36,045 nt of DNA from Streptomyces sp. UNOB3_S3 (GCF_020740895.1 NZ_JAILXP010000021.1:1-36045), one strand, 5' to 3'; shown: positions 9,001-19,630, counted from the first letter of the stretch. Made by a program: numbers and translations. The notes: generated by a model from the letters alone, not told the origin.

Positions 9001-12000
9001 CTACGAGTACGGCGACGGCTCGCTCTACCGCAGCATGGTGCTCGACCAGAATCCCGTCTCCTACTGGCGGCTGGGAGAGACCCAAGGCGCGATCGCCGCG
9101 AGCGAGGCTCCTTCCCGCACCGGCCTCAACCAGGCCCTCTACCGGGACGTGAAGCTGGGCTCCGCCGGAGTCGTGGCGGGCACGAGTGACAAGGCCGCCG
9201 CCTTCGACGGCACCAACTCCTACGTGGAGCTGCCCGAGGACACCATCCGGACCTCGACCTCCCTGACGACCGAGCTGTGGTTCAAGACAACCAAGCCCGG
9301 TGTCCTGGTCGGCTTCCAGGACGGCCGCCTGGCCGACGGCGAGCCCAACGACTGGACTCCCGCCCTTTCGGTCAACAGCTCGGGCAAGCTGGTCGGTCAG
9401 TACTGGACCGGCCGGGTGCAGCCCATCGTCAGCACGGGCACCGTCACCGACGACGCCTGGCACCACGCCGCGCTGACGGCCGCCGGGACGATGCAGTCGC
9501 TGTACCTCGACGGTGCGCTGGTCGGCACACTGACCGGAGCGATCGACCACCGCAAGCAGTCGTTCACCTACCTGGGCGCCGGATACTCCAGCACCGGCTG
9601 GGACGGCCTGCCCTACGGCGTGCGCCGCTTCACCGGCCTCATGGACGAGGTGGCCGTCTATCACCAGTCCCTGGACGCGACCACCGTGGCCGAGCACTTC
9701 CGTGCCCGTGCCGCCTCGGGCCGACTGACCAAGGTCACCCTCCCGTCCGGCCGCGTCCACGCGCAGGTCGCCTACGACTCCGGCACAGGCCGGGTCACGG
9801 AGACCACGGACGACAAGGGCGGCACCTGGAAGATCTCCGCACCCGTCTACTCCGCGGGCTCGGCCGCGTACGCCGATACGGTCCGTACATCCGGCCCCGT
9901 CGAGTACTGGCGGCTGGGCGACCGCAGCGGTTCCACCGCTGCCAACGAGATCAACGGTGGGGCCGACGGCGCCTACCGCGACGGCGTGACGCTCGGCGCG
10001 GTCGGTGCCTTCTCCGACGGCGACGACGGTTCGGCGACGCTCGACGGTTCAACGGGTGCCCTTGAGGTGCCCACGGACCCGCTGAAGGGAGCCAACGCGC
10101 TCTCCTTCGAACTGTGGTTCCGCACGGGCAAGCAGGGCGTCCTGCTCGGTCTGCAGAACGCCGAGCTCGGCAAGCAGCCGACCGACTGGAACCCCAGCCT
10201 GCTGGTCGACCCGGACGGCAAGCTTCGCGGGCAGGTGTGGCACGGCGGCTCCTGGCAGCCGATCATTTCCGGCAAGAAGGTCACCGACAACGAGTGGCAC
10301 CACACGGTCCTGACCGGTGGCGCCAGCGGGCAGACGCTCTACCTCGACGGCGCGAAGGTCGGATCCCTGTCCGGCGCCGCCAAGCCCGAGACGCTGGACC
10401 ACGCCTACCTCGGCGCGGGCTACTCCAGTGAGGGCTGGGACGGCCAGAGCGCCGGCACCCGCTACCTCACCGGCCAGCTCGACGAGGTGGCCTTCTACAC
10501 GAAGGAGCTCACGGAAGGTACGGTCGCCGAGCACTACCGTTCCCGCAGCGGCCTGGTCTCCGGCGACGGCGCCCACTACCGGGGCACGGTCACCGCTGAC
10601 GCCCCGTCCGGTTACTGGCGTCTCGACGAGACCAGTGGCGACAAGGCCCACAGCAAGACCGCGGTGTACGCCGGAGACGGCACGTACACCAAGGCCAAGC
10701 TCGGCGCGACCGGTGCCTTCGGGCCCGGCGACGACGGCGCGGTGACGCTGGCCGGTGACGGCTCGGTCGAGCTGCCGTACGGCGTCATGGGCAACACACC
10801 CGCGATGTCGGCGGAGCTCTGGTTCCGTACGAGCAAGCCGAGCGGCGTGCTGCTCGGTCTGCAGAACGCCGAGCTCGGCAAGGTGCCGACCGACTGGAAC
10901 CCGAGCCTGCTCATCGATGCCGACGGCAAGCTGAGGGGACAGCTGTGGCACGGGGGTTCGGGCAAGCCGATCACCTCGGGGACGGCGGTCACCGACAACC
11001 AGTGGCACCACGTGGTCATCACCGGTGGCAGCAGCAGTCAGTCGCTCTACCTCGACGGTACGAAGGTCGGCGGCCTGGCCGAGCCGTCCAAGCCCGAGAC
11101 GATGGCCCACACCTACCTGGGCGGTGGCTACTCGAGCGAGAGCTGGGACGGAAAGACCCCCGGAACCCGCTACTTCACCGGTGACCTCGACGAGGCGGCC
11201 TTCTACCCGAAGGAGCTCACCGAGGACCAGGTGGCCGAGCACTACCAGGCCATGCGCAACTCCGGCATGTCCTCGCTCACCTCGTCCATCAGCGTGACGG
11301 ATCCGGCGGGCTACACCGGCATCACGACCTATGACGCGTTGCGTGGCCAGCGTCCGATCACCGCGACGGACGCGGAGGGCGGGCGTACCACGTACGCCTA
11401 CGACACCGGAGGCTTCCTGCACACGGTGACGGACCCCAACGGGCACATCACCGTCACGGGTCACGACGCCCGCGGCAACACGGTCTCCAAGACCACCTGC
11501 CGTGACGCCAACTCCTGCTGGACGTCGTTCACCGACTATTACCTCAACAGCAGCGACCCGCTCGATCCGCGCAACGACAAGCCGACGGCGACCCGCGACG
11601 CCCGCTCCACGAGCGCTCGTGACGACCGTTACCGCACGTCGATGACGTATACGGCGCTCGGCCTGCCGGACACGACGGTGCTGGCCGACGGGCGCAAGTC
11701 CCTGACGGCGTACACCACCGGGCAGGAAGTCGCTGTCGGTGGCGGGACCGTTCCCGCTGGGCTCGTCCGTACGATCACCGCCCCGGGCGGCGCCGTCACG
11801 GAGTACGGCTACACCGCGCAGGGTGATCTCGCCCAGTCCACAGCCCCCTCGGGGCTGGTGACCCGCTATGCCTACGACGGCATCGGCCGGAAGATCTCCG
11901 AGACCCAGGTCTCCGATACCCAGCCGAACGGCGTGACCACCACCTTCGCCTACGACGCCATGTCCCGGATCGTCTCCGAGACCGGCGCCGCGGTGAAGAA

Positions 12001-15000
12001 CGAGATCACGGGCGCGACCCACACGGCGAAGATCACGCGAGCCTTCGACCCCGACGGCACGCTGCTCACCGAATCCACGGAGGACACGACAGGCGGCGAC
12101 GCCCAGCGCACCATCACCCACCACTACGACGAGCACGGCCTCGAGGACAAGACGACCGACGCGGAAGGCAACGAGACAGTCGTCGCCTACGACGCGCTCG
12201 GCCGCAGGTCCCGTACGACCGACGCCATCGGGACCACGTACGAGTTCCGCTACACGGTCGCCGGCCGTCCCTCGGAAACGGTGCTGAAGTCCTGGAAGGG
12301 CGATCCCTCCGGCGAGGTCAAGGACCTGGTCGTGGTCTCCAACGCCTACGACCCGGCGGGCCGCCTGGCCTCGTCGACCGACGCGATGGGGGCGACCACC
12401 GCCTACACCTACTTCGACGACGGAAAGCTCGCGTCGAAGACCGCCAAGCGCGTCGCCCAGGCCGACGGCAGCAAGCACGACGTCGTGCTCGAGGCCAACG
12501 CCTACGACGGCGCCGGCAACCTCGTCCAGCGGACCGGCCCCGGAGGCACCGCCACCGTCACCAACGAGGTGGACGCCACCGGCCGCGTCAAGCGCAGCGT
12601 GCTCGACCCCAACGGTCTCAATCGCTGGACCGAGTTCACCTACGACGACGCCGACAGGCCGCTCGAGCAGAAGACCGCGCTGAACACGCAGCGCTTCACC
12701 TACGACAAGGCGGGCAACAAGCTCACCCAGACCGTCGTCGACGGCGACCGCTCGCGTACGGCGAAGTTCGCCTACGACCAGCGGGGCCTGGCCGTCGCGG
12801 CGACGACCCCGCGTGGCAACGAGACCGGCGCCGACGCGGCGGCCTTCACCACCACCAACCGCTACGACGCCCTCGGCCGCCTCGTGGAGCAGACCGCCCC
12901 GCAGGTCCAGGCCGAGCAGCCGGGCCAGCAGCCCCAGGCCGTCAAGCCGACCACACTCAGGGGGTACAACACCTTCGGCGAGGCCACAGAGTCTCGTGCC
13001 GCCAACGGGTCGGTCACCCGTACCACGGTCGACAAGCTCGGCCGGTCCACCGCCGTCACTTTGCCCGACTACACCCCGCCGGGCGGGGAGAAGATCACCG
13101 CCGTCTCCCGGGTCGCCTACGACGCCCTGGGCCGCCGGACGGCCACCACCGACCCGCTGGGCCGGACGATCAGCTACGCCTACGACCAGCTGGGCCACCT
13201 GATCCGGCAGTCGCTTCCGGCGACCAGCCTGCTCAACGCCAACCTCGGCGGCGACGGCAACTCTCTGCAGCAGCCGTCGACGCTCGACGACAAGGCGAAT
13301 CGTTTCACCTGGACGCCCTCGGGCCTCCAGCTCTCCGCCACCGGCCCCACCGGCGCGCGGACCGAGGCGACGTACGACGAGCTCGGCCGGCAGCTGACGG
13401 CGACGACCGTCGAGCGCTACCCGACGCCGCAGAACCTGACCACGCGCTACGCCTGGGACGACGCGGGTCGCCAGACCTCGTCCACCAGCCCGGGGGGCCG
13501 GGTCACGACCGCCACGTACGACGCGGCGGGCGAGGTGCTGACGGCCACGATGCCGGGCGGCGGGACGACGAAGCTGGGGTACGACGCGCTGGGTCGCCAG
13601 ACCGAGACCGTGGATGCCACGGGCCGGAAGAGCGTCACGCGCTACGACGGCTTCGGCAGCGTGATCGGTACCGCCGACTACGGCACCGGTGCGACCGTCC
13701 TGCGGTCCACCGCTGTGGAGTACGACGCGGAAGGCCACCGCACGTCCGTCACTTCGGCGACCGGCGCGAAGGCGACCTTCACATACGACGCCATGGGCCG
13801 GATGGCGCAGCAGGTCGAGCCTGTCGCGGACGGCAAGTCGATCGCCACTTCGTTCGGTTACGACGTGGCGGGCAACCGCACGCGCTTGACGGACGGCCGT
13901 GGCAATGTCACTGCCTACTCCTTCACGCCGTGGGGCCTGCCCGAGTCCACCATCGAGCCCACGACCGCGGCTCAGCCGAAGCCGGCCGACCGCACGTGGA
14001 CCAAGGTCTACGACGCGGCCGGCCAGAACGTGGCCGAGCTGATGCCGGGCGGCGTGGAGCGCCACAGCACCTTCGACGTCTACGGTCGCCTGACCAAGGA
14101 GACGGGCACGGGTGCCGAGGCCGAGACGATCGACCGGACCCTGGAGCACGACCTCGCCGGTCGCCTCACGAAGGCCGGATCCGGTGACGTCCTCAACCCG
14201 AACATCTACACCTACAACGATCGCGGTCAGCTGCTCGGCACCGACGGTCCAGGAGGCAAGTCCACCTACACCTATGACGCCGACGGCGCCATGACGTCCC
14301 GGACGGACAAGTCCGGCACGACGACCTACGGCTACGACGTCGCGGGCCGGGTCAACCTGACCGAGGACGCCGTGACCGGCGGCCAGACCCGGACGGCCTA
14401 TGACCTGGCCGGCCGTGTCCAGCAGGAGCAGTACGCCACGAAGCCGACCGGCGCGACCGGCTGGCAGAACGGCGGCAAGCGCGACTACACCTACGATCCG
14501 CTCGGCCGCCTGACCGACTCCAAGGTCACGGGTGCGGACGGCACGACTCAGGTCATGTCGACCGCGTACGAGTACGACTTCGACAACCGTCTGACCGCGA
14601 AGACCACCAGCGGCGTCGCCGGTGCCGGAAAGGAAACATACGCCTATGACAAATCCGGCCGCCTGACCTCCTGGACGGGCGACGGCAAGACCACGACCTA
14701 CGCGTGGGACGACGCGGGCAACCGAGTCAAGGCCGGTGACATCGCCGCCACCTTCGACGAGGCCAACCGCCAGCTGACGGACGGCGCCGCCCGCTACGGC
14801 TACACGCCGCGAGGCACGCTTTCGTCGGTCGACACGGGCAGCGGCAAGCGCTCGCTGACCCATGACGCCTTCGAGCGTCGTATCGCGGACGGCGACACCA
14901 GGTTCACGTACGACTCGCTCGACCGGGTGAGCCGGAACGGTGACACCGTTTTCACGTACGACGGCGGCTCCAACAACCTGGTCTCGGACGGTTCGAATAC

Positions 15001-16621
15001 GTACAGCCGGACCCCCGGCGGTGCACTGCTCGGCAGCAAGGACGGCACGACCGCGCAGCGGTCGGTGACCGACCGGCACACGGACGTGGTGGCCGGACTG
15101 TCGCCCGACGGCACGAAGGTCGTGGGCTCCACGGCCTACGACCCGTTCGGCACGGTGCGCACCAAGGCGGGCGCCCGCTCGTCCCTCGGCTACCAGTCCG
15201 GCTGGACGGACCCGTCAACCGGCGACGTCAACATGGCGGCGCGCTGGTACCAGCCCGGCACGGGGCGCTTCGCGGCCCGTGACACGTGGCAGCTGGACCC
15301 GAGCCCGTCGGCCCAGGCGAACCGCTATCTCTACGGCAAGGGTTCGCCGCTGAACGGCATCGACCCGTCGGGTCACTGGGACTGGGACGACATTATCGAC
15401 ATCACGTGGGACGTCGTCAGGAAAAACCCAGAGGGTGCGGCCTGGGACGTCTTCTGGGGCATCAGCGAGCCCACAGAGCTCGGCGACGACAGCTGCACCG
15501 GTAACCCGGGCCTGTGCTACAGCCAGCGTGAGCGTCTGACGGATTACGAAATGTATGGCCCGGGCGACTTCGGGTACAGGAGGCCAACCCTTCGCATCGA
15601 CGATTACTACGAGGACGAAGACGAAGGTGACTACTACTACGAGAACGACGACTCCGGCGATTACGACTCCGGCGACGACGGCTGGTACAGCCGGCCCCGT
15701 GGCGGAGGTCGTGGCGGAGGCGGCGGAGGCCGCGGCGGTGGTGGCGGTGGCCGCTACTTCCCCAAGCCGCCGAAGCCGCCCATCATCCAGAATCCCAATC
15801 GCGGTAACCACCCCATCTCCGCTCCGTCGCTCCTCGGTCCGGTCGTCAGCGCCGTAGGGACGACCATCACGGCGGCCACGGCTACCGCGACGACTGTTCT
15901 GACGGTCTCGGCGCAGGCGCTCGTCGACCTCGCCGCGATCGCGCTGTTCACGCCGGACGCACCCCATAATGCGAGTCCTCACAGGGCGCCGGTGGACAAC
16001 ACCGGTATGGACGAGCTGGAGTTGATGTTCCCCGACGAGGACATCGAGCATGATCTGGGCAAGGGAGGGTCCGGAGCCAGTGGCATGAGGAAGAACACCA
16101 AGGAGCCTTGTTCGTTGGACTTCCCTTCGGATAATCCGGCGTTCTACTACGCCCCTATGACCCGATTCGGCCCGGGCCCCGGCGACTGCCGCGCTACTGG
16201 CGCCGTGGCGACCATCAACGAGTACGACCTGCGGCCCTACCGAGAGGACCCGATGTGGGACCCGGCAGGCTTTGACCATTTGCCGGCGGACAATCGGGCC
16301 AGGCTCCACGTCATCGGTAATCAAATGGGAGGTGCTCGGGATACGCTGCGCAACTTCGTCGCCGGATATCAGAAGTACACGAACTCCCCGGATATGCTTG
16401 CTCTGGAGAACGACGTGACCAAGGCGGCCCATAGCCAAACCGTCATCTATGGTGTGCTGCCTGTCTACGGGGGGCCGGACCCGGCTATTCCTACCGAGAT
16501 TAAGATGCATGCGGTGGGCACGAGCGGGTATGGTCTCGACTGCACTGTCTACAACAGGCCTAAAGGTGGCTACACCTGCTCTGAAAGGACTTCGGGTGGT
16601 CGTCTCTCGAGGATTCGCTAG
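6059..16621 (+). CDS. giant secreted Rhs/YD-repeat polymorphic toxin with LamG domains and nuclease tip
   Basis: This 3,520-residue protein starts at GTG 6059 with AGGGAAA just upstream. Residues 1-27 look like a Sec signal peptide (hydrophobic 7-20, ALA before the likely cut). In order: an actinobacterial N-terminal segment with [19 protein letters not shown] (about 135-155); a DNRLRE-like domain (about 364-542); Ig/Fn3-like regions (about 543-760); a DUF6531-like entry (about 775-860); YD repeats; three LamG/ConA-like domains (about 996-1219, 1271-1498, 1508-1735); a long YD shell; and an Rhs core ending DPSGHWD (about 3023-3109). Then come a low-complexity linker (3180-3236), a hydrophobic stretch (3256-3298) and a toxin tip (about 3341-3520). 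The tip has [11 protein letters not shown] (His3417, Asn3421) and [16 protein letters not shown], as in the NucA-like Endonuclea_NS_2 family. I infer an antibacterial contact toxin. No cell-wall anchor was seen. Confidence 0.9.
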   Translation: MRFTRHIAFAMAFAMALLCGTEQVALAVDQWNRSSPDSPGAPGQRWGSAAGRSHRATGGTTEAAAKGGRPGALEAPGQLPPERKLTERELAGKPQQPTMGKAEQVKSPDTPAPQGFSEKTSKELPAGRQERRRTFLNEDGTYTTRYYNEPVNFKDRDGSWKPIDSTLVRSNRSLRAASTAGPLWETRSTAVAITFASTADANPVMSMKLSDGPSLGYSLSGTASTAGKVNGSVITYPDVRQAADLQYIAGSDSVKETLVLKSKDAPTEWRFPLLTDGLTAKLDDQGGVVFADKDARVRARMPAGWMEDSHLAENANQGEISSGVRYALDAENGRQVLVVSLDKDWLGAPERVYPVKVDPSVKGVTSTSGTYVQSPYTQDFSSDTILKAGTYDGGTHKAASFLRFDGVESSLKNAWVLDAKLQLYNTWSYSCDARPVTVHAITSDWSESSTKSYPGPDTGPSLVSKSFAHGWRPPDTESWSCGAAWEGISLGSAGRELVDDWTHGRKKNYGLAVKASDSDSKSWKQFGSDDYPNGSPRLDITWTKYGATYKLGNFTAPVTATSQGSMQVTVTNQGQETWTKGGNIQLRYNLLDASGKEINDTTHIAWTPMPRDVAPGQSVTLDAKIAPLAPAEYTLQWTMDVLDGPRFTSEGVPGPAVKFSAVNLPPQLTAESPASGAVLNSLTPTLWAAGKDADRSPSGALQYNFEICEVEGKDARKNCRSGPRSTAQQWAVPSGWLSWSKNYAWYAYVFDGKDTSARQNPAFFSTQVPQPAETGHLGGDSGREFGVRSGNYSTRAADAVVQTVGPELAVTRTYNSLEPRTDNVFGAGWSTRWDMRAVAESSGNVVVTLASGTRMRFGRNTDGSYAAPPGSPTTLSAVTGGWVLRDKSASTYSFDSTGRLTKIADGSGREQRLTYTDGKLTEARDVLSGRSLVFTWSGGKVATATAKGTGPGADGLTWVYTYTGDRLTKVCPPGTTDKCTVYEYGDGSLYRSMVLDQNPVSYWRLGETQGAIAASEAPSRTGLNQALYRDVKLGSAGVVAGTSDKAAAFDGTNSYVELPEDTIRTSTSLTTELWFKTTKPGVLVGFQDGRLADGEPNDWTPALSVNSSGKLVGQYWTGRVQPIVSTGTVTDDAWHHAALTAAGTMQSLYLDGALVGTLTGAIDHRKQSFTYLGAGYSSTGWDGLPYGVRRFTGLMDEVAVYHQSLDATTVAEHFRARAASGRLTKVTLPSGRVHAQVAYDSGTGRVTETTDDKGGTWKISAPVYSAGSAAYADTVRTSGPVEYWRLGDRSGSTAANEINGGADGAYRDGVTLGAVGAFSDGDDGSATLDGSTGALEVPTDPLKGANALSFELWFRTGKQGVLLGLQNAELGKQPTDWNPSLLVDPDGKLRGQVWHGGSWQPIISGKKVTDNEWHHTVLTGGASGQTLYLDGAKVGSLSGAAKPETLDHAYLGAGYSSEGWDGQSAGTRYLTGQLDEVAFYTKELTEGTVAEHYRSRSGLVSGDGAHYRGTVTADAPSGYWRLDETSGDKAHSKTAVYAGDGTYTKAKLGATGAFGPGDDGAVTLAGDGSVELPYGVMGNTPAMSAELWFRTSKPSGVLLGLQNAELGKVPTDWNPSLLIDADGKLRGQLWHGGSGKPITSGTAVTDNQWHHVVITGGSSSQSLYLDGTKVGGLAEPSKPETMAHTYLGGGYSSESWDGKTPGTRYFTGDLDEAAFYPKELTEDQVAEHYQAMRNSGMSSLTSSISVTDPAGYTGITTYDALRGQRPITATDAEGGRTTYAYDTGGFLHTVTDPNGHITVTGHDARGNTVSKTTCRDANSCWTSFTDYYLNSSDPLDPRNDKPTATRDARSTSARDDRYRTSMTYTALGLPDTTVLADGRKSLTAYTTGQEVAVGGGTVPAGLVRTITAPGGAVTEYGYTAQGDLAQSTAPSGLVTRYAYDGIGRKISETQVSDTQPNGVTTTFAYDAMSRIVSETGAAVKNEITGATHTAKITRAFDPDGTLLTESTEDTTGGDAQRTITHHYDEHGLEDKTTDAEGNETVVAYDALGRRSRTTDAIGTTYEFRYTVAGRPSETVLKSWKGDPSGEVKDLVVVSNAYDPAGRLASSTDAMGATTAYTYFDDGKLASKTAKRVAQADGSKHDVVLEANAYDGAGNLVQRTGPGGTATVTNEVDATGRVKRSVLDPNGLNRWTEFTYDDADRPLEQKTALNTQRFTYDKAGNKLTQTVVDGDRSRTAKFAYDQRGLAVAATTPRGNETGADAAAFTTTNRYDALGRLVEQTAPQVQAEQPGQQPQAVKPTTLRGYNTFGEATESRAANGSVTRTTVDKLGRSTAVTLPDYTPPGGEKITAVSRVAYDALGRRTATTDPLGRTISYAYDQLGHLIRQSLPATSLLNANLGGDGNSLQQPSTLDDKANRFTWTPSGLQLSATGPTGARTEATYDELGRQLTATTVERYPTPQNLTTRYAWDDAGRQTSSTSPGGRVTTATYDAAGEVLTATMPGGGTTKLGYDALGRQTETVDATGRKSVTRYDGFGSVIGTADYGTGATVLRSTAVEYDAEGHRTSVTSATGAKATFTYDAMGRMAQQVEPVADGKSIATSFGYDVAGNRTRLTDGRGNVTAYSFTPWGLPESTIEPTTAAQPKPADRTWTKVYDAAGQNVAELMPGGVERHSTFDVYGRLTKETGTGAEAETIDRTLEHDLAGRLTKAGSGDVLNPNIYTYNDRGQLLGTDGPGGKSTYTYDADGAMTSRTDKSGTTTYGYDVAGRVNLTEDAVTGGQTRTAYDLAGRVQQEQYATKPTGATGWQNGGKRDYTYDPLGRLTDSKVTGADGTTQVMSTAYEYDFDNRLTAKTTSGVAGAGKETYAYDKSGRLTSWTGDGKTTTYAWDDAGNRVKAGDIAATFDEANRQLTDGAARYGYTPRGTLSSVDTGSGKRSLTHDAFERRIADGDTRFTYDSLDRVSRNGDTVFTYDGGSNNLVSDGSNTYSRTPGGALLGSKDGTTAQRSVTDRHTDVVAGLSPDGTKVVGSTAYDPFGTVRTKAGARSSLGYQSGWTDPSTGDVNMAARWYQPGTGRFAARDTWQLDPSPSAQANRYLYGKGSPLNGIDPSGHWDWDDIIDITWDVVRKNPEGAAWDVFWGISEPTELGDDSCTGNPGLCYSQRERLTDYEMYGPGDFGYRRPTLRIDDYYEDEDEGDYYYENDDSGDYDSGDDGWYSRPRGGGRGGGGGGRGGGGGGRYFPKPPKPPIIQNPNRGNHPISAPSLLGPVVSAVGTTITAATATATTVLTVSAQALVDLAAIALFTPDAPHNASPHRAPVDNTGMDELELMFPDEDIEHDLGKGGSGASGMRKNTKEPCSLDFPSDNPAFYYAPMTRFGPGPGDCRATGAVATINEYDLRPYREDPMWDPAGFDHLPADNRARLHVIGNQMGGARDTLRNFVAGYQKYTNSPDMLALENDVTKAAHSQTVIYGVLPVYGGPDPAIPTEIKMHAVGTSGYGLDCTVYNRPKGGYTCSERTSGGRLSRIR
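10142..10882 (+). repeat. recent internal duplication of LamG modules inside the rhs gene
   Basis: The second and third LamG segments (about 9870-10550 and 10580-11260) align closely at DNA level. An identical 33-nt stretch occurs at 10142-10174 and at 10850-10882, 708 bp apart. Flanking motifs such as [16 protein letters not shown] and YLDG recur in both copies. The first LamG (about 9045-9715) is clearly related but more diverged. This suggests in-frame tandem duplication. Confidence 0.85.
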
Positions 16622-17120
16622 CTTGCTGGGCAGCCCTCAGGTTAATGGTGATGTTGATCGGGACTGGGAGGAATTTGAGTCGTCGGTGGGCTTGTCCTTG
16701 CCCGAGGACTACAAGAATTTCATCTCGGCATACGGGCCCTGCTCCCTCAATGACAACCTTCTCCTGTTCCACCCGAGAGGTGAGACGGGAGGCCGGGGGC
16801 TCAACCTCGGTAAGTTCCTGGAAGACGTCTCCGACACCTATGAATGCCTGAATGAGGAAGATCCGGATGAGTACCCGTATCCGGTCCATCCGGCCGAGGG
16901 AGGATTTTTCCCTATCGGAAGGACGAGTTCAGGTAATCACCTCTTCCTGCGGCCCCCAGCACGCGGTGAGCAGCCGTGGGGTGTCGTGGTCCACATGGGG
17001 GACTGGGCATTCCTTGACATGTCTTTCACAGAGTTCCTCTATCTGGGTCTGAGCGGAGAGTTGTTCATTCCGCTGTTTGAAGGGGAGCCGACGTATGAGG
17101 TCGTAGGTTCTGTCGTTTGA
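16596..17120 (+). CDS. SUKH (SMI1/KNR4) family immunity protein
   Basis: This 174-residue acidic protein has the SMI1/KNR4 (SUKH) pattern: an N-terminal [17 protein letters not shown] (24-40), then NFISAYGP and LLLFHP, a later GGFFPIGRT segment, and [17 protein letters not shown] before a short C-terminal helix. SUKH proteins are common immunity proteins that neutralise nuclease toxins of Rhs and related systems by direct binding. GTG 16596 is chosen because GAAAGGA lies at 16583-16589 with correct spacing. The frame opens upstream at 16449, but that part is a shadow of the toxin tip. The gene overlaps the toxin 3' end by 26 bp, so the pair is probably co-translated. It uses many more A/T-ending codons than the housekeeping genes, in line with acquisition together with the tip. 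Confidence 0.9.
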   Translation: MVVSRGFASLLGSPQVNGDVDRDWEEFESSVGLSLPEDYKNFISAYGPCSLNDNLLLFHPRGETGGRGLNLGKFLEDVSDTYECLNEEDPDEYPYPVHPAEGGFFPIGRTSSGNHLFLRPPARGEQPWGVVVHMGDWAFLDMSFTEFLYLGLSGELFIPLFEGEPTYEVVGSVV

Positions 17121-17169
17121 CAGCTGAAACCTCGATGGTCGGGTCGGACTAATAGTCCATGACTCAACA

Positions 17170-17205
17170 ACGGCAGCCCGCCCCGGTTCGGGGGCGGGCT
17201 GCCGT
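17170..17205 (+). terminator. strong terminator after the toxin-immunity pair
   Basis: A perfect 15-bp stem (17170-17184 with 17191-17205) encloses the loop GGTTCG and is followed by GCGTTTTC. It closes the rhs-immunity unit 50 nt after the immunity stop. A small palindrome, GGACTAATAGTCC, sits just before it at 17146-17158. Confidence 0.88.
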
Positions 17206-17523
17206 GCGTTTTCGGGGGGCGTCAACCGTAGGCGCACCCCCATCGCCGTAGCCATTGCCGCCGCGCCCGCGCGGTCGCCGGCCGCTAGGGCCTCGGCTCG
17301 CTTGCGCTTGATGTTCCAGCATTCTCCGCGGCGCGGATGCCGGGGAAAGGCAGGACAACCCTGTCTCAGCGCTTTGCTAGCTAGTTACGGCGCCAACCTC
17401 CGTCGGCCGAGTCGGTTGGCCTCGGCCACTTTGGCTCGGAGTCCGTCGTTCGTTGCCACCGGGTTACCTTCGCTTCATAGCGGTGGCGATGCTCACCCGG
17501 GCCCTGAAGCTGGCGGACTCCAT
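17206..17523 (+). other. 318 bp with no supported gene
   Basis: No convincing gene is seen between the toxin-cassette terminator and the frameshifted gene. Open frames on both strands here are short and lack ribosome binding sites. The minus-strand translation shows basic Ala/Arg-rich stretches broken by stops, which could be a decayed remnant of a mobile element, but nothing was recognised. The promoter of the downstream gene should lie here. Confidence 0.4.
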
Positions 17524-18509
17524 GTGACCCGAAGACCGTCCGAGAAGAACACCCCTCCCCAGTACCCCGAAGGCCGGCGCACCGGGCCCGCGTGGCGGGA
17601 GACGGATGGGCGGGCCGCCCGTAGGCGCCGGGTGCTCGGTGGGGTCGGGGTCGTCCTGGCCGTCGCCGTGGGGGCCGTGGTCGTGGTCGATCCCGGTGGT
17701 GTCCGGTCCCGGATACCCGGTGGGTGGGGCAAGAAGAAGGACACGGCGGCGGCCGCCTCCGCGACTCTCGACCACCCCTTCGCCGGGTCGCCGGCTGAGC
17801 AGTACGCCGACGGCGCGGCGGGGATCGTCATGCCCGAGGCGGCGGCCGTGGGGGAGTCGTCCAAGGAACAGGTCGCCTCGGCGCTGAAGCTGACCAAGGA
17901 CTTTCTCGTCGACGCCAACCTCGACCCCGCGACCCTGCGCGGCGAGCGTCCCGCCGCCGCGCTGGAGTTGATCGAGCCGGGCAGGAGAAGCTGATCGCCA
18001 AGGTGAAGGCCGGGCTCGACAAGCCCGGCAAGGAGAACGACCCGCTCACCCTCTTCAGCCGCTTCGACCCGAACGAGGTCCGCGTGGTCGGCGGCACCGT
18101 CAAGACGCGGGGCCGGATGACCTTCGCCGAGCGCAAGGCGGGCGTCGTCGCCGTGCACGCCGACTACACCTTCGTCTACCCGCTGACGAAGAAGGACAAG
18201 GGCTCCCGGCAGGTCGCGCGCACCGTCGTGCGCCGGATCATGGACACCGAGGTCTTCGACCCCGCCCGCTTCCGGGTGGTGCCCGGCAAGCTGTCCGTCC
18301 GCCATCACGTGGTGGACATCGGCAACACCACCTGCGACGCCGATGACGGGTTCATCCATCCGGCGTTCCCCAAGCTCAGGCGCCATCACGGGAAGCAGGA
18401 CGAGACGGACCGGTCCGGGCCCGTCGTCGACCCGTACGACCGCGACCGTGATCTGGGCGAGCGCGACGGGACCCGTCACGACGAGTGCGGAACGGTCACC
18501 CGGACGTGA
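17524..18509 (+). pseudogene. membrane-anchored protein of unknown function, frameshifted
   Basis: One gene appears split by a single-base frameshift. The first frame (GTG 17524 to TGA 17992-17994) encodes a basic N-terminus, a membrane helix (about residues 36-56) and the start of an extracytoplasmic domain ending at ALELIEPG. The second frame, read from about 17982, continues with QEKLIAKVKAGLDK and runs to TGA at 18509, covering LFSRFDPNEVRVVGG, TRGRMTF, VHADYTFVYPL and a charged tail. One extra C near 17982 would rejoin the frames into a protein of about 328 residues. The late frame keeps normal high GC at third positions and coherent protein sequence, so the shift is either very recent or a sequencing error. 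An internal GTG at 18003 could start the second part, but no ribosome binding site favours it. The family resembles actinobacterial hypothetical exported proteins and its function is unknown. Confidence 0.7.
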
Positions 18510-18599
18510 ACCGCCCGTGAATCCACCCCGGTGTTACGCAGACGTAGCCCCGGGTGGGGTGACACCTGTGCGTTCCGGCAAGGTAGCGTCGTAGCTGCC

Positions 18600-19559
18600 A
18601 TGAATCTCGCATACATCCCCAGCCCCTCGACCGGTGTCGTCCACCTCGGACCGATCCCGCTGCGCGGCTATGCCTTCTGCATCATCATCGGCGTCTTCGT
18701 CGCTGTCTGGCTCGGCAACAAGCGCTGGATCGCACGCGGCGGCCGGGCCGGGACGATCGCCGACATCGCCGTGTGGGCGGTGCCCTTCGGGCTCGTCGGC
18801 GGGCGGCTGTATCACGTGATCACGGACTATGAGCTGTACTTCGGCCCGGGCAAGGACTGGGTCGGCGCCTTCAAGATCTGGGAGGGCGGCCTCGGTATCT
18901 GGGGCGCCATCGCCCTCGGTGCCGTCGGCGCCTGGATCGGCTGCCGCCGGCGCGGGATCCCGCTGCCGGCGTACGCGGACGCCATCGCGCCCGGCATCGC
19001 CGTGGCGCAGGCGATCGGCCGCTGGGGCAACTGGTTCAACCAGGAGCTCTACGGCCGGCCGACCGATCTGCCCTGGGCGCTGAAGATCGACCCGGACCCG
19101 GCGATCGGGCGGGTCGGCGGCACGTACCACCCGACGTTCCTGTACGAGTCGCTGTGGTGCCTCGGCGTCGCGGCGCTCGTGATCTGGGCGGACCGGAGGT
19201 TCAAGCTGGGCCACGGGCGGGCGTTCGCGGTCTACGTGGCCGCGTACACCGTCGGCCGGTTCTGGACCGAGTACCTGCGCGTCGACACCGCCCACCACGT
19301 CCTGGGCCTGCGGCTCAACGGCTGGACCGCCATCCTGGTCTTCCTCGCCGCCGTCGCCTACTTCGTGATCTCCTCGAAGCGGGTCCCCGGGCGGGAGCTC
19401 GTCGTGGAGCCCGGTGCGGTCGAGGACGCCACGGCCGGGGACGCCACGGCCGAGAAGGGCGAGGCCGAGGAGGGTGAGGCCACGAAGGTCGGCCTCACCA
19501 AGCCCGCCGCCGAGGCGAAGCCCGCGCCCGGTCCCGCGCCCGGCGACGCGAAGCGCTGA
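18600..19559 (+). CDS. lgt: prolipoprotein diacylglyceryl transferase
   Basis: Lgt is an integral membrane enzyme that transfers diacylglycerol from phosphatidylglycerol to the lipobox cysteine of prolipoproteins, the first step of lipoprotein maturation. The 319-residue product has the Lgt signature GRWGNWFNQELYGRPT at 140-155, VGGRLYHV at 66-73 and YHPTFLYES further on, with about seven membrane helices. ATG 18600 begins the conserved N-terminus MNLAYIPSP. The frame extends to 18531 but without conserved sequence. No strong ribosome binding site is visible (AAGG lies about 18 nt upstream). The last 45 residues form an Ala/Glu/Lys/Pro-rich cytoplasmic tail typical of Streptomyces Lgt. A likely client in this window is the GH113-like lipoprotein at 32529. 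Confidence 0.97.
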   Translation: MNLAYIPSPSTGVVHLGPIPLRGYAFCIIIGVFVAVWLGNKRWIARGGRAGTIADIAVWAVPFGLVGGRLYHVITDYELYFGPGKDWVGAFKIWEGGLGIWGAIALGAVGAWIGCRRRGIPLPAYADAIAPGIAVAQAIGRWGNWFNQELYGRPTDLPWALKIDPDPAIGRVGGTYHPTFLYESLWCLGVAALVIWADRRFKLGHGRAFAVYVAAYTVGRFWTEYLRVDTAHHVLGLRLNGWTAILVFLAAVAYFVISSKRVPGRELVVEPGAVEDATAGDATAEKGEAEEGEATKVGLTKPAAEAKPAPGPAPGDAKR

Positions 19560-19578
19560 CACCCACGCGCGTCACCTC

Positions 19579-19612
19579 AGCCCCCCGCAGCTTCGGCCGC
19601 GGGGGGCTTTTT
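19579..19612 (+). terminator. rho-independent terminator of lgt
   Basis: A 10-bp stem (AGCCCCCCGC at 19579-19588 with GCGGGGGGCT at 19599-19608) is topped by a C(UUCG)G-type tetraloop at 19591-19596 and runs directly into TTTTT (19608-19612). It begins 20 nt after the lgt stop. Confidence 0.93.
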
Positions 19613-19630
19613 GGTAAACCCGCAGGTCAG

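Noticed and set aside
10049..15079. Very long open frame on the minus strand opposite the rhs gene (1,676 codons)
   Set aside because: It is a shadow of a GC3-rich coding strand. Its translation is Gly/Val/Arg/Ala-rich without domains, and the plus strand is clearly coding.
11300..15300. Repetitive DNA that could be taken for a CRISPR array or satellite
   Set aside because: The repeats are degenerate codons of YD/Rhs protein motifs in one open frame, not identical direct repeats with spacers.
16449..16595. Upstream extension of the immunity gene
   Set aside because: It has no ribosome binding site and its translation is a frame-shifted copy of the toxin tip. GTG 16596 has a good site and yields the SUKH length.
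17206..17470. Minus-strand Ala/Arg-rich open frames that might be a decayed mobile-element gene
   Set aside because: The frames are broken by stops, have no ribosome binding site and match no family that can be named. One runs through the palindromic terminator.
5890..17523. Attachment sites or inverted repeats expected of an integrated element around the toxin cassette
   Set aside because: No tRNA fragment, integrase, transposase or convincing matching terminal repeat was seen by eye at either edge.
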